In this document: piece after piece, positions 28,281 through 38,051 of the stretch
How positions within the stretch are numbered: position 1 is the stretch's first letter
Layout: each line of letters starts with the position of its first letter
From: Jhaorihella thermophila
Lineage (GTDB): Bacteria; Pseudomonadota; Alphaproteobacteria; Rhodobacterales; Rhodobacteraceae
DNA: 64,000 bases
Direction of reading: 5' to 3'
Assembly (NCBI RefSeq): GCF_900108275.1
Contig: NZ_FNVD01000004.1
Span: forward strand, 186,001 to 250,000
The notes under the pieces: generated by a model
Seen by the model: the letters and a program-made list of their open reading frames with translations, nothing else
Databases searched by the model: none
Told to the model about the DNA's origin: nothing
Position numbers and translations under genes: made by a program

Positions 28281-29207
28281 CTACAATTCCTCGGCCCAGG
28301 GTGGGTTCGCCCCGGCGCGGGACACGGTGACGGCGGCCACGCGCCCGCCGTGGATCAGAGCCTCGCGCAGCGCTTCGGGCGGCAGTGCGGCCAGCCTGTC
28401 CTTGCGCAGCAGGCCAAGGTCCGACAATCGCGCCAGAACGCCCGCGTTGAAAGTATCCCCCGCGCCCACCGTATCCACCACCGGCACGCGGCGGGCGGGC
28501 ACATGCACCTCGGCCCCGCCGGACAAGTAGCCGGTCGCGCCAGCGCTGCCACGGGTCAGGATCACCAGCGCCGGCCCCCGATCCAGCAGAACCTCGACCT
28601 TTTCGTGCAGCGAAAGCGGTTGCGGCAGGATCCAGTTCAGATCCTCGTCGGACACCTTGACGATGTCGGCCAGCCCGATCATCCGGTCGAGCCGCGCGCG
28701 ATAGCGGTCGATGTCGCGGACAAAGCCGGGGCGGATATTGGGGTCCAGCATCACCGCGCGGGCGGCGGCTTCGCGCTCCAGCAGCGCGGCATAGGCCTCG
28801 GCGCCGGGTTCGGTGGCCAGGCTGATACCGCCGAAATAGAGCGCCGAAACCTCGTCGGGCAGGCGGGGCATGTCCTCGGGCGTCAGCATCCGGCCGGCCG
28901 AGTTCTCGTCGAAGAAACTGTAGGCCGCGTGCCCGTCGGTGAGTTGTACGAAGGCCAGCGTGCTCGGCCGGTCGGAGGTCACCACCAGCGAGGCGTCAAC
29001 ATGGCTGGCGTCGAGCGCGGCCCGCAGGCGGGTTCCGAACATGTCGGTGGACAGCCCCGTCAGCATGCCGGCCCGCACACCAAGCCGCCCCAGCGCGATC
29101 GCGGTGTTGAACACCGCCCCGCCGGGATGCGGCACGAAGGCGTCGGCCCCGTCCGTAGTCCGGGCCGGCAGCATGTCGATCAGGGCCTCGCCGCAGCACA
29201 GGATCAT
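28281..29207 (-). CDS. PfkB family carbohydrate kinase, probable fructokinase
   Basis: A 308-residue ribokinase-fold sugar kinase. The N-terminal CCGEALIDMLP and HPGGAVFNTAIALGRLGV hold the substrate-binding Gly pair, and VDTVGAGDTFNAGVLARL carries the catalytic Asp and anion hole. It begins 1 base after the mannitol dehydrogenase stop codon. In polyol operons of this kind the dehydrogenase yields fructose, which this kinase phosphorylates (compare mtlZ of Rhodobacter). Fructose specificity is inferred from context. Confidence 0.9.
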   Translation of the reverse strand: MILCCGEALIDMLPARTTDGADAFVPHPGGAVFNTAIALGRLGVRAGMLTGLSTDMFGTRLRAALDASHVDASLVVTSDRPSTLAFVQLTDGHAAYSFFDENSAGRMLTPEDMPRLPDEVSALYFGGISLATEPGAEAYAALLEREAAARAVMLDPNIRPGFVRDIDRYRARLDRMIGLADIVKVSDEDLNWILPQPLSLHEKVEVLLDRGPALVILTRGSAGATGYLSGGAEVHVPARRVPVVDTVGAGDTFNAGVLARLSDLGLLRKDRLAALPPEALREALIHGGRVAAVTVSRAGANPPWAEEL

Positions 29208-29208
29208 C

Positions 29209-30690
29209 TCAGCCCGCCCGTCCGTTCAGATAGTCGCGCAGCACCGCCCGCGCCGGTTCCCGCCACAGCCGGTCGATCCAGCGCCCAAAGGCCTGGGCGA
29301 ACCGCGCCTCGCCCCCCAGCGGCCCGAACACGTCGGCCAGCGCGAGAAACGCGGCAGGGTTGGTCCGCGTCGCCTCGGCCGCCGCCCGCAGCCGGTCGCC
29401 GCGCGGATCGTCCGGCCGGCCGCCGGCGGCGCAGTGCCGGCACCAGAACGCAACCTCCAGCGCCAGCCCGTCAATCTCGCCCCCCGCCTGCAGCGCCTCG
29501 GAAACGGTGGGCAGAATGAATTTGGGCAGGCGGTTCGATCCGTCCTGCGCCAGCCGCGCAACCGTGTCACGCACGCGGGGGTTGGCAAAGCGGTCGGCGC
29601 AGGTGGCCAGATAGGCGTGGTAGTCCTCGCCCGCGATCGGCGGCAGGACCGGGATCACCTCGCGCGTCATCAGCGCATGCAGCCAGGCGGCGATGTCGGG
29701 GTCGGCCATTGCCTCATGCACATGCACATGCCCCAACAGCGCCGCCGGATAGGCGATCGCCGCGTGACCCGCGTTCAGGATGCGCAGCTTCATCGTCTCA
29801 TAGGGGGCCACGTCGGCCACGAACTGCACGCCGACTTCTTCCAGCGCCGGGCGGCCCAGCGGGAAATCGTCCTCGAGCACCCATCGCCGGAACGGCTCGC
29901 ACACCACGGGCGAGGCGTCGGCCAACCCGAATTCGCGTGCGATCAGAGCGCGTTCGGCATCCGTGGTGGCCGGTGTGATCCGGTCCACCATGCCGTTGGG
30001 AAAGGCGACGTTGCCCGCGACCCAATCCCGCAGGCCGTCCGAAATCATCGCCGCCAGACCCTCGACGGCGGCACGGGTAACCTTGCCATTGCCCTGCACG
30101 TTGTCGCAGGACAGGACCGCGGGCGGAGCAAGCCCCCGGTCGCGGCGCAGGCGCAGCCCCTTGAACAGCGCGCCAAAGACGGTCCGCGGCGCGTCGGGGT
30201 TTTCCGCATCGGCCCGGATCGCCGGGTGGTTCGCGTCGAACTCGCCGGTGGCGGCATCGATGAAATAGCCGCCCTCGGTAATGGTCAACGAGACGATGCG
30301 GACCGACGGGTCGGCGATCCGCGCGGCCAGCGCCTGCGGATCTGCGGGCAGGAAATCGACCATCGCGCCGATCACGCGCGCCTCGGTCCGGTCGGGCGCC
30401 AGCTCGGTCACCGAATAAAGCCAGTCCTGCGGGGCCAGCAGGTCGCGCTGGCGCGCATCGCCGGGCATCAGCCCCGCGCCACCGATCGCCCAGTCGTGAT
30501 CGCGGCCCAGCCCGAACAGGTCGTCAAGATAGACCGCCTGATGGGCGCGGTGGAAATTGCCGACACCGACATGCAGGATACCCGGACGCAGCCGCGCGCG
30601 GTCGTAGGCCGGCCGCTGGGTCGCCGAGGGCAGGCGGTCCAGGGTCGCGGCAGAAAGCGGCGACGGAGTGATGTGCGGCGCGGGGGTCAT
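29209..30690 (-). CDS. Mannitol 2-dehydrogenase family protein
   Basis: A 493-residue polyol dehydrogenase of the long-chain mannitol family. The N-terminal NAD-binding part begins LRPGILHVGVGNFHRAHQAV. The catalytic part has FPNGMVDRITPAT and the motif KLRILNAGHAAIAYPAALLG, which contains the Lys/Asn/His active-site cluster. It oxidises D-mannitol (or D-arabinitol or D-sorbitol) to the ketose with NAD. The start at 30690 overlaps the stop codon of the 27-codon micro-ORF (ATGA). Confidence 0.95.
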   Translation of the reverse strand: MTPAPHITPSPLSAATLDRLPSATQRPAYDRARLRPGILHVGVGNFHRAHQAVYLDDLFGLGRDHDWAIGGAGLMPGDARQRDLLAPQDWLYSVTELAPDRTEARVIGAMVDFLPADPQALAARIADPSVRIVSLTITEGGYFIDAATGEFDANHPAIRADAENPDAPRTVFGALFKGLRLRRDRGLAPPAVLSCDNVQGNGKVTRAAVEGLAAMISDGLRDWVAGNVAFPNGMVDRITPATTDAERALIAREFGLADASPVVCEPFRRWVLEDDFPLGRPALEEVGVQFVADVAPYETMKLRILNAGHAAIAYPAALLGHVHVHEAMADPDIAAWLHALMTREVIPVLPPIAGEDYHAYLATCADRFANPRVRDTVARLAQDGSNRLPKFILPTVSEALQAGGEIDGLALEVAFWCRHCAAGGRPDDPRGDRLRAAAEATRTNPAAFLALADVFGPLGGEARFAQAFGRWIDRLWREPARAVLRDYLNGRAG

Positions 30691-30769
30691 GTCAGCCTTT
30701 CCAATTTTCGCCCGACATCGCGGCAATCCGCCCAGGCGTGCATCTCGGCCACCATCCGGAGTTCGCTCA

Positions 30770-30770
<1 letters not shown>
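30687..30770 (-). CDS. 27-residue micro-ORF coupled at both ends
   Basis: An ATG at 30770 shares a base with the ATPase stop codon (TGATG), and the frame ends in TGA at 30687, overlapping the mannitol dehydrogenase start (ATGA). The peptide begins MSELRMVAEMHAWADCRDVG and ends RKLERLT. It has no transmembrane segment, one Cys, and resembles nothing I know. It may be a true micropeptide, a coupling relay, or the in-frame remnant of a deleted dehydrogenase or kinase gene. Confidence 0.45.
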
Positions 30771-31773
<1,003 letters not shown>

Positions 31774-31785
31774 TTGGGTCGTCTC

Positions 31786-32616
31786 CTACTTCACGGCGCC
31801 GAAGGTCAGGCCGCGGACCAGTTGTTTCTGACTGAACCAGCCAAGGATCAGGATCGGCGCGATGGCCATGGTCGAAGCCGCGCTGAGCTTGGCGTAGAAC
31901 AGGCCTTCGGGGCTGGAATAGCTGGCAATAAAGGCGGTCAGCGGCGCGGCATTGGCGGCGGTGAGGTTGAGCGTCCAGAACGCCTCGTTCCAGGCCAGGA
32001 TCACGTTCAGCAGCACCGTCGAGGCGATCCCCGGCAGCGCCATCGGCGTGAGCACGTAGAGGATTTCCTCGCGCAGGCCGGCCCCGTCCATCCGCGCGGC
32101 TTCGAGGATCTCGCCGGGGATTTCGCGGAAATAGGTGTAGAGCATCCAGACGATGATCGGCAGGTTGATGAGCATGAGCACGATCACCAACCCGATCCGC
32201 GTATCCAGCAGCCCCATCTGGATGAACATCAGATAGATCGGATACAGCACCCCCACCGCCGGCAGCATCTTGGTGCTGAGCATCCACATCAGGATGTCCT
32301 TGGTCCGCTTTGACGGCACGAAGGCCATCGACCACGCCGCCGGCACCGCGACCAGCAGCCCCAGAAGGGTCGAGCCACCGGCGATGATCACCGAGTTCCA
32401 CAGATAGCGCATGTAGTCTGAGCGTTCCTGCACCACGGCGTAGTTCTCCAGCGTCCAGTCGAAGAACAGTAACACAGGCGGGCTGGCGATGGCGTCGCCC
32501 TCGGTCTTGAAGCTGGTCAGGATCGGCCAGAGGATCGGAAAGAAGATCAGCAGGCCCGCGGCCCAGGCCAGCGCGGTGTTCAGGGCCTTGCGACGGGGTT
32601 TGACGTCTCGTGCCAT
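31786..32616 (-). CDS. Polyol/sugar ABC transporter permease (MalG type)
   Basis: A 276-residue inner-membrane permease with six predicted helices. The EAA loop is EILEAARMDGAGLREEILYV, and YFREIPGEI precedes it. It corresponds to SmoG of the Rhodobacter sorbitol/mannitol system. It lies 12 bases after the other permease gene and 12 bases before the ATPase start. The reading frame is intact. Confidence 0.93.
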   Translation of the reverse strand: MARDVKPRRKALNTALAWAAGLLIFFPILWPILTSFKTEGDAIASPPVLLFFDWTLENYAVVQERSDYMRYLWNSVIIAGGSTLLGLLVAVPAAWSMAFVPSKRTKDILMWMLSTKMLPAVGVLYPIYLMFIQMGLLDTRIGLVIVLMLINLPIIVWMLYTYFREIPGEILEAARMDGAGLREEILYVLTPMALPGIASTVLLNVILAWNEAFWTLNLTAANAAPLTAFIASYSSPEGLFYAKLSAASTMAIAPILILGWFSQKQLVRGLTFGAVK

Positions 32617-32628
32617 GGCCTCTCCTCC

Positions 32629-33495
32629 TCAGGCGTCCAGGTTCTTGCCGACGATCCGCATCAGGAAGATCGCGACGATATTGGCCAGGATGATCGCATA
32701 CACCCCTCCTGCCGAGCCGAGCCCCACGTTCTGGCTCTCCAGCACGCGCTGGTAGATCAGATAGGTGAGCGTCCGGGTGCCGAACGCGCCCTGGGTGGTG
32801 ACGAAAATCTCGGCAAAGATCGACAGCAGAAAGATCGTCTGGATCAGGATCACCACGGTGATCGCGCGGCTCAGATGCGGAAGGACGACATACCAGAACC
32901 GCTTGAGCAGCGGCGCGCCGTCCATCTCGGCCGCCTCCAGCTGTTCGCTGTCCAGCGATTGGATCGCGGTCAGCAGGATCAGCGTGGCAAAGGGCAGCCA
33001 TTCCCAGGACACGATGATCACGATCGAGCTCAGCGGCGCCTGGCTGAGCCACTCCACGGGCTGGGCGCCGAAGGCCTTCCACAGATTCGCGAGCAGGCCG
33101 TTCACCGGGTCCATGAACATGTTTTTCCATACCAGCGCCGAAACCGTGGGCATGACAAAGAACGGAGCGATGACGAGGATGCGCACGATCCCCTGCCCCC
33201 ACATCGGCTGATCCAGCAGGATCGCCAGCAGCACGCCCAGAACCACCGTCACCACGATCACGCCGACGACAATGATCAGCGTGGCCTGGACCGCCGGCCA
33301 GAACGTGCTGGATGAAACGAACCGGGTAAAGTTGTCGAACCCCGCCCAGCCCAGGTCACCGCCCCGCAGCGGCAGGTATTTCCGGAACGAAAACCACAGC
33401 GTCATCGTCAGCGGGACAAGCATCCATCCCAAGAGCAGGATGACCGCGGGCGCCATCATGATCCGTGCGGCGGATCTGGAATGCTGGGTAGCCAT
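32629..33495 (-). CDS. Polyol/sugar ABC transporter permease (MalF type)
   Basis: A 288-residue permease with six helices and the EAA loop LEAAEMDGAPLLKRFWYVVL. It is SmoF-like by order and sequence type (KYLPLRGGDLGWAGFDNFTR near the N terminus). It forms the membrane channel with the MalG-type partner downstream. The start has GGAGAAG a few bases upstream and follows the stem-loop after the binding-protein gene. Confidence 0.93.
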   Translation of the reverse strand: MATQHSRSAARIMMAPAVILLLGWMLVPLTMTLWFSFRKYLPLRGGDLGWAGFDNFTRFVSSSTFWPAVQATLIIVVGVIVVTVVLGVLLAILLDQPMWGQGIVRILVIAPFFVMPTVSALVWKNMFMDPVNGLLANLWKAFGAQPVEWLSQAPLSSIVIIVSWEWLPFATLILLTAIQSLDSEQLEAAEMDGAPLLKRFWYVVLPHLSRAITVVILIQTIFLLSIFAEIFVTTQGAFGTRTLTYLIYQRVLESQNVGLGSAGGVYAIILANIVAIFLMRIVGKNLDA

Positions 33496-33575
33496 GACAA
33501 CTTCTCCTTTCGCGGCGGCGCAGATGCCGCCCCGGACGCAGTCTATACGATTGAAAGGGTAAAGCGGGGTCGGAT

Positions 33576-33607
33576 GACCGGGGGGCGACCGCAGCCGTCC
33601 CCCGGTC
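33576..33607 (-). promoter_or_regulatory. Stem-loop between binding-protein and permease genes
   Basis: GACCGGGGG (33576-33584) and CCCCCGGTC (33599-33607) form a perfect 9-bp stem with a 14-base loop, 11 bases after the binding-protein stop codon. No T-run follows. It is comparable to the hairpins at 10945, 15453 and 38004. Confidence 0.6.
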
Positions 33608-33618
33608 GGGGAGGAGCC

Positions 33619-34922
33619 TCAGTAACCGGCGGCTTCCATCGCCTCGGCGGTCAGCGCCTGCGCCTTGGCCAGCGCCTTGTCGGCCGACTGCTGCCCGGCC
33701 AGCGCGGCCGAAAATTCCTGACCGACCTCGGTCGCGATGCCGGCGAATTCGGGGATCGCCGCAAACTGGACGCCGACATAGGGCACCGGCTTCACCGTCG
33801 GGTGCAGCGGATCGGCCGACAGGATCGACTTGAGCGCCATCTGCGCAAAGGGAATGTCCTTGTAGTTCGGATTTTCATACAGCGACACCCGCGCGCCCGG
33901 CGGCACGTTGGCCCAGCCCTCTTTCGAGGCGAGCAGCTCGATATATTCCTTCGACGTGGCCCACCGGATGAATTCCTTGGCGGCCTCGGCATCGTCGGTG
34001 CCGGCCGGGATCGCCAGCGCCCAGGCCCACAGCCAGTTGGCGTTCTTGTCGATGCCGTCCTTGTGCGGCGCCAGCGCGAAACCGACCTTGTCGGCGACGG
34101 TGGATTCCTTGGGGTTGGTCACGAAGGAGGCCGCCACCGTAGCGTCGATCCACATGCCGCACTTGCCCTGCTGGAACAGGCTGAGGTTTTCGTTGAAGCC
34201 GTTGGAGGACGCGCCCGGGGGACCGTAGTTGTTCATCAGGTCCAGATAGAAGGTCAGCGTTTCCTTCCATTCCGGCGTATCGAGCTGCGGCTTCCAATCC
34301 ATGTCGAACCAGCGCGCGCCGAACGAATTGGACATGGCGGTGATGAAGGCCATGTTCTCGCCCCAGCCGGCCTTGCCGCGCAGGCAGATGCCGTAAACCT
34401 CGTTCTCCTTGTCGGTCATCGCCGCCGCGGCCTTCTTGATAAAGCCCCAAGTCGGCGATTCGGGCATTTCCAGCCCCGCCTTTTCCATCAGGTCGGTGCG
34501 ATACATGATCATCGAGGATTCACCGTAGAACGGCGCGGCATAAAGCGTGCCGTCATGGCTCAGCCCGCCACGCATCGCGGGCAGGATGTCATCGACGTCA
34601 TAGGATGCCGGCAGATCGTTCAGCGGCACCAGCCAGCCGTTGCCCCCCAGATCGGGGTTTCGTACATGCCGATGGTCATGATGTCGAACTGGCCACCCTT
34701 GGTGGTGATGTCGGTGGTGACACGCTGACGCAGAACGTTTTCCTCCAGCGTGACCCACTCGACCGTGTGGCCGGTCTTGGCGGTAAAGTCGTCCGTCAGC
34801 TTCTGCATCCGGATCATGTCGCCGTTGTTCACCGTGGCGATGGTGATCGTGTCGGCCAAGGCCGCGCCGGTCGCCAGAACGGAAATCGCGCCAGCGGCGC
34901 AGAGGGCTTTCGAGAATTGCAT
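33619..34922 (-). pseudogene. Polyol ABC transporter binding protein, frameshifted
   Basis: This is a SmoE-type periplasmic sugar/polyol-binding protein. The first frame, from MQFSKALCAAGAISVLATGA (signal peptide) to FDIMTIGMYETPIWG, shifts at a six-C run (34643-34648 on the plus strand). The second frame continues WLVPLNDLPASYDVDDILPA to the normal C terminus QALTAEAMEAAGY. Adding one base gives 434 residues, a typical length. Homopolymer slippage or a base-call error are both possible. The start has GGGAGGA upstream. Confidence 0.88.
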
Positions 34923-35003
34923 CCGGGTCCTCCCTGGTTTGGATGATTGGCGAAAGCCTAGCCAAATGCTGTTCGCGGCGTCGATATATTTTTTACGCAC
35001 GAG

Positions 35004-35015
35004 AAGTTTAAACTT
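35004..35015. promoter_or_regulatory. Candidate LacI operator of the polyol operon
   Basis: AAGTTTAAACTT is a perfect 12-bp palindrome 82 bases upstream of the binding-protein start and just after the LacI stop codon. An AAAGTTT half-site also occurs upstream of the LacI gene (about 36122-36128). Even-length palindromes of this kind are typical LacI sites; binding by the adjacent regulator is inferred. Confidence 0.45.
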
Positions 35016-35018
35016 TCC

Positions 35019-36038
35019 TCATGCCGAATCCCGCATGACCAGACGGCCCTCGAACAGCTTGACTTCGCGCGGCTTTTCGCCGTCTTCCACCGACTGGAAC
35101 AGAGTTTCCACCGCATGCCTTGAAATGGCGTCATAGTCCTGCGCCACCGTGGTCAGCGGGGGACAGGTGTAGCGGGAAAAAGGGTGGTCATCCTGGCCCG
35201 CGACGCGAATCGCGCAGTCGGGGGTGCGCCCCACCCGCACCCCCGACTCGTAGCACGCGGTCAGAAACCCGATCGCCAGCCGGTCGTTGCTGCACAGAAC
35301 CGTGTTGGTGGCGAACCGCTTCTCGGCCAGCGCCTTTGCGCCGCCGCTGCGCCCGATCTCTTCAAAGTCCCAGCCTTCGCCGCCCACCGAAACGACATGC
35401 GGCGTGTGCCCCAGCCGTTCCATCGTCGCCAGATAGCTTTGCCGCCGCTTGTTGGCATTGGGGTTGGCGGGGTTCTTCATCTCGAAGAAACAGGGCGGTT
35501 CGCCGGTGCGGCACAGATAGTCCACGATCAGGTCGGCGAATTGCGGGTTGTCGGAACCGACATAGGCGATTTCCAGCCCCGACACGTTGCTGTCGAACAG
35601 AACCGTCGGCACGTCGGCGCAGAACTTTTCGATCGCCCCCTTGTCCGAGGTCCGGCCCAACGGCGCCAGCAGCACCCCGGCCGGCCTGAGCGAGCGCAGC
35701 GTGTCGAGGATGTCATTCTCCAGCGCCGGGTCGCCGTGCGAACTGTAGAGCGTGGGCAGATAGCCCGCTTCTATGCAGCGCCGTTCGATGGAACGCGCGA
35801 TCTCGGCAAAGAAGGGATCGGCCAGATAGGGAACCACGATGCCGACGATCTTGGTCAGCTTGCGGTTCTGGTTCATCGCAAAGATGTTCGGCCGCCAGTC
35901 ATAGCGTTCCAGCGCGGCCTCGATCCGTTCCCGCGTCGATGGCCGCACGCTGTTGGGGTCGTTGAAATATTTCGACACGGTGGGCCGGGAAACCCCCGCG
36001 GCGGCGGCAAACTCTTCCATGTTCCTGATCTTCGTCAC
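35019..36038 (-). CDS. LacI family transcriptional regulator
   Basis: A 339-residue LacI protein. The N-terminal HTH is MEEFAAAAGVSRPTVSKYFN followed by the hinge region SVRPSTRERIEAALERYDWR, and a periplasmic-binding-like effector domain covers about residues 60-335. A GTG start at 36038 with GGAGG 5 bases upstream puts the HTH at the very N terminus, so I preferred it to an ATG 102 bases further upstream. It precedes the polyol ABC operon and probably represses it in the absence of polyol. Confidence 0.9.
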   Translation of the reverse strand: MTKIRNMEEFAAAAGVSRPTVSKYFNDPNSVRPSTRERIEAALERYDWRPNIFAMNQNRKLTKIVGIVVPYLADPFFAEIARSIERRCIEAGYLPTLYSSHGDPALENDILDTLRSLRPAGVLLAPLGRTSDKGAIEKFCADVPTVLFDSNVSGLEIAYVGSDNPQFADLIVDYLCRTGEPPCFFEMKNPANPNANKRRQSYLATMERLGHTPHVVSVGGEGWDFEEIGRSGGAKALAEKRFATNTVLCSNDRLAIGFLTACYESGVRVGRTPDCAIRVAGQDDHPFSRYTCPPLTTVAQDYDAISRHAVETLFQSVEDGEKPREVKLFEGRLVMRDSA

Positions 36039-36052
36039 CGGCGCCTCCGTCG

Positions 36053-36092
36053 AAAAAAGCAAGCCACGGGCTGGGTCAAACCTGCCCGTGGC
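36053..36092 (-). terminator. Intrinsic terminator of the second TRAP operon
   Basis: On the minus strand a perfect 9-bp stem (36092-36084 with 36071-36063, loop of 12) is followed by TTGC and six T (36058-36053). It lies 61 bases after the dctM stop codon. The T-run ends only 14 bases before the LacI start codon, so it occupies most of the LacI leader. Confidence 0.8.
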
Positions 36093-36152
36093 TGCGAAAC
36101 TTGCACGGTTTTTTTCGCGCGTAAAGTTTTTCCTTTCCAAATTACCCGGCCA

Positions 36153-37436
36153 TCAGACGCCAAGCAGCGCCGGCAGCGCCAGCGAGATGGCCGGGACGAA
36201 GGTGGTAAGCATCAGCGCCACGAGGATCGCCAGATAGAACGGCCAGATCGTGCGGACGGCCTTCTCCATCGGCAGCTTGCCGACCGCGCAGCCGACGAAC
36301 AGGCAGGATCCCACCGGCGGCGTACACAGGCCGAGGCCGAGATTGACCATCAGGATCATGCCGAACTGGATCGGGTCGATGCCCAGGCTGTTGGTCACCG
36401 GCAGAAAGATCGGCGTGCAGATCAGGATCAGCGCCGCCATGTCCATGATCATGCCCGGAACCAGCAGCACCGCGTTGATCATCAGCAGGATCAGGATCGG
36501 GTTGTCGGTCAGCCCGGTCAGAAGATCCTCCATCCGGTTCGGCACGCGGTAGAAGGTCAGCATGTAGGCGCACGCTCCGGCGCAGGCGATCAGGATCATC
36601 ACCATCGCCGTGGTGCGGACCGAATTGCGCACCGCGATCACGAAGTTTTCCCGGCTGATGCTGCGATGGACCAGAAGGGTCACGACAAAGGCATAGATCG
36701 TGCCGAAAGCGCCGGATTCGGTGACCGTGAACACGCCCGACAACACGCCGCCGACGATAATGACGGCCGTGAACAGACCGGGCAGCGCGCCGGCAAAACT
36801 CAGCACGAGCGCTTCCCATCCGGGGAACTTCTCGGCCGCATAGCCGCGCCGGACCGCGATCAGCCAGCCGGCTACCGCCAGGCACAGGCACATCAGCACG
36901 CCCGGCACCACACCGGCCAGAAACAGCTTGGAAATCGAGATGCCCCCGCCCGCTGCGATCGCAAAGATGATCATGTTGTGGCTGGGCGGAATGATGATCC
37001 CGGCAATCGACGAGGTGACCGTGATGTTCACCGCATAGTCGGGATCATAGCCCTTTTCCTTCATCACCGGGATCAGGATCGACCCCAGGGCCGAGATATC
37101 GGCCACCGCCGAGCCCGAGATGCCGCCGAACAACATCGAAGAGAACACGTTGACGATGCCCAGCCCTCCGCGCACCGCGCCCACTGCGGCCGAGGCGAAC
37201 CGCACCAGCCGTTGCGCGATGCCGCCGTGGAACATCAGCTCTCCGGCGAAGATGAAGAACGGAATGGCCATCAGCGAAAACACGTTGATGCCCGAGATGA
37301 TGCGCTGGAACCCGATCACCAGCGGCAGGCCCTCGAACCAGAAGGCGGCGACGGCCGAGATCCCCAGCGCAAAGGCGACCGGCACCCCGATCACCACACA
37401 CAGAGCGAACAGGCCGAGCAGAAGAAAAAGGCCCAT
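36153..37436 (-). CDS. TRAP transporter large permease (DctM)
   Basis: A 427-residue, 12-TM permease with typical motifs: GVPVAFALGISAVAAFWFEG, ISGSAVADISALGSILIPVM, IIIPPSHNMIIFAIAAGGGI and LCTPPVGSCLFVGCAVGKLP. It forms the transport channel of the second DctPQM system in this window and starts 10 bases after dctQ. The reading frame is intact, although the binding-protein gene of the same operon is broken. Confidence 0.95.
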   Translation of the reverse strand: MGLFLLLGLFALCVVIGVPVAFALGISAVAAFWFEGLPLVIGFQRIISGINVFSLMAIPFFIFAGELMFHGGIAQRLVRFASAAVGAVRGGLGIVNVFSSMLFGGISGSAVADISALGSILIPVMKEKGYDPDYAVNITVTSSIAGIIIPPSHNMIIFAIAAGGGISISKLFLAGVVPGVLMCLCLAVAGWLIAVRRGYAAEKFPGWEALVLSFAGALPGLFTAVIIVGGVLSGVFTVTESGAFGTIYAFVVTLLVHRSISRENFVIAVRNSVRTTAMVMILIACAGACAYMLTFYRVPNRMEDLLTGLTDNPILILLMINAVLLVPGMIMDMAALILICTPIFLPVTNSLGIDPIQFGMILMVNLGLGLCTPPVGSCLFVGCAVGKLPMEKAVRTIWPFYLAILVALMLTTFVPAISLALPALLGV

Positions 37437-37446
37437 CTTGCGGCTC

Positions 37447-37983
37447 CTATTCCGTGAAATCCGTCCGCTGGTCGCGCCCCATCGCCAGCCGCAGAAGATG
37501 GCCCAGCGAAAACAGCGCGATCAGCCCGCCGCCCACGGTCAGCGGCAGCGACCGCAGCCCTTCGGGCAGGTGAATCAGGGGAATCTCCGATCCCCATTTG
37601 AACAGCGTCAGCTTGGCCCCGAAGATCAGCATCAGCAGGCCGAACCCCGCCAGGAAAAGGTCGGTCAGCGCAACCAGAAAGGCCCGCGCCCGGCCCGGCA
37701 CGATATTGCGGAAGGCCATGACGGCCAGATGCGTGTTGTCATGCACCCCCACTGCCGCACCGAGAAAGGCGATGGTCATCACCAGCAGCAGCGACACCTG
37801 CTCGACCCAGGCGGGCGTCGCGTTCAGAACATAGCGGCCGAACACCAGCCAGCCGAAGATCACCGTCAGCACCACCAGCGCCACGCCGGTCAGCACCCGG
37901 CAAAGATCGGCGATCCCGTCCAGCACGCGGTCCAGCAGATCGAGAAAGGAGGGTCGTTCGGCCACGAATTCCCTGTCCGTCAT
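37447..37983 (-). CDS. TRAP transporter small permease (DctQ)
   Basis: A 178-residue four-helix membrane protein. VIFGWLVFGRYVLNATPAWV is the DctQ signature, followed by GAAVGVHDNTHLAV. The start at 37983 (MTDREFVAERP) is preferred over an upstream codon that would read through the hairpin. It lies between the broken dctP and intact dctM genes. Confidence 0.92.
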   Translation of the reverse strand: MTDREFVAERPSFLDLLDRVLDGIADLCRVLTGVALVVLTVIFGWLVFGRYVLNATPAWVEQVSLLLVMTIAFLGAAVGVHDNTHLAVMAFRNIVPGRARAFLVALTDLFLAGFGLLMLIFGAKLTLFKWGSEIPLIHLPEGLRSLPLTVGGGLIALFSLGHLLRLAMGRDQRTDFTE

Positions 37984-38003
37984 GGCATGTTCTCCGGTCA
38001 CGC

Positions 38004-38034
38004 GGCGCCGGCCCCCGTCCGGGGGCTCGGCGCC
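38004..38034 (-). promoter_or_regulatory. Strong stem-loop between dctP and dctQ
   Basis: GGCGCCG and CGGCGCC (outer arms) enclose CCCCC and GGGGG (inner arms) with a 4-base loop, giving a 12-bp GC stem with a small asymmetric bulge. It begins 18 bases after the dctP stop codon. No T-run follows. Confidence 0.65.
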
Positions 38035-38051
38035 TTGTCTGCCGGCTCGGC

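Noticed and set aside
36039-36140. 34-residue N-terminal extension of the LacI protein
   Set aside because: It would place the HTH far from the N terminus and translate through the terminator hairpin; the GTG at 36038 has a much better ribosome-binding site.
35184-37457. 757-codon plus-strand frame opposite the LacI and dctM genes
   Set aside because: It runs across two genes and a terminator on the other strand and has shadow composition.
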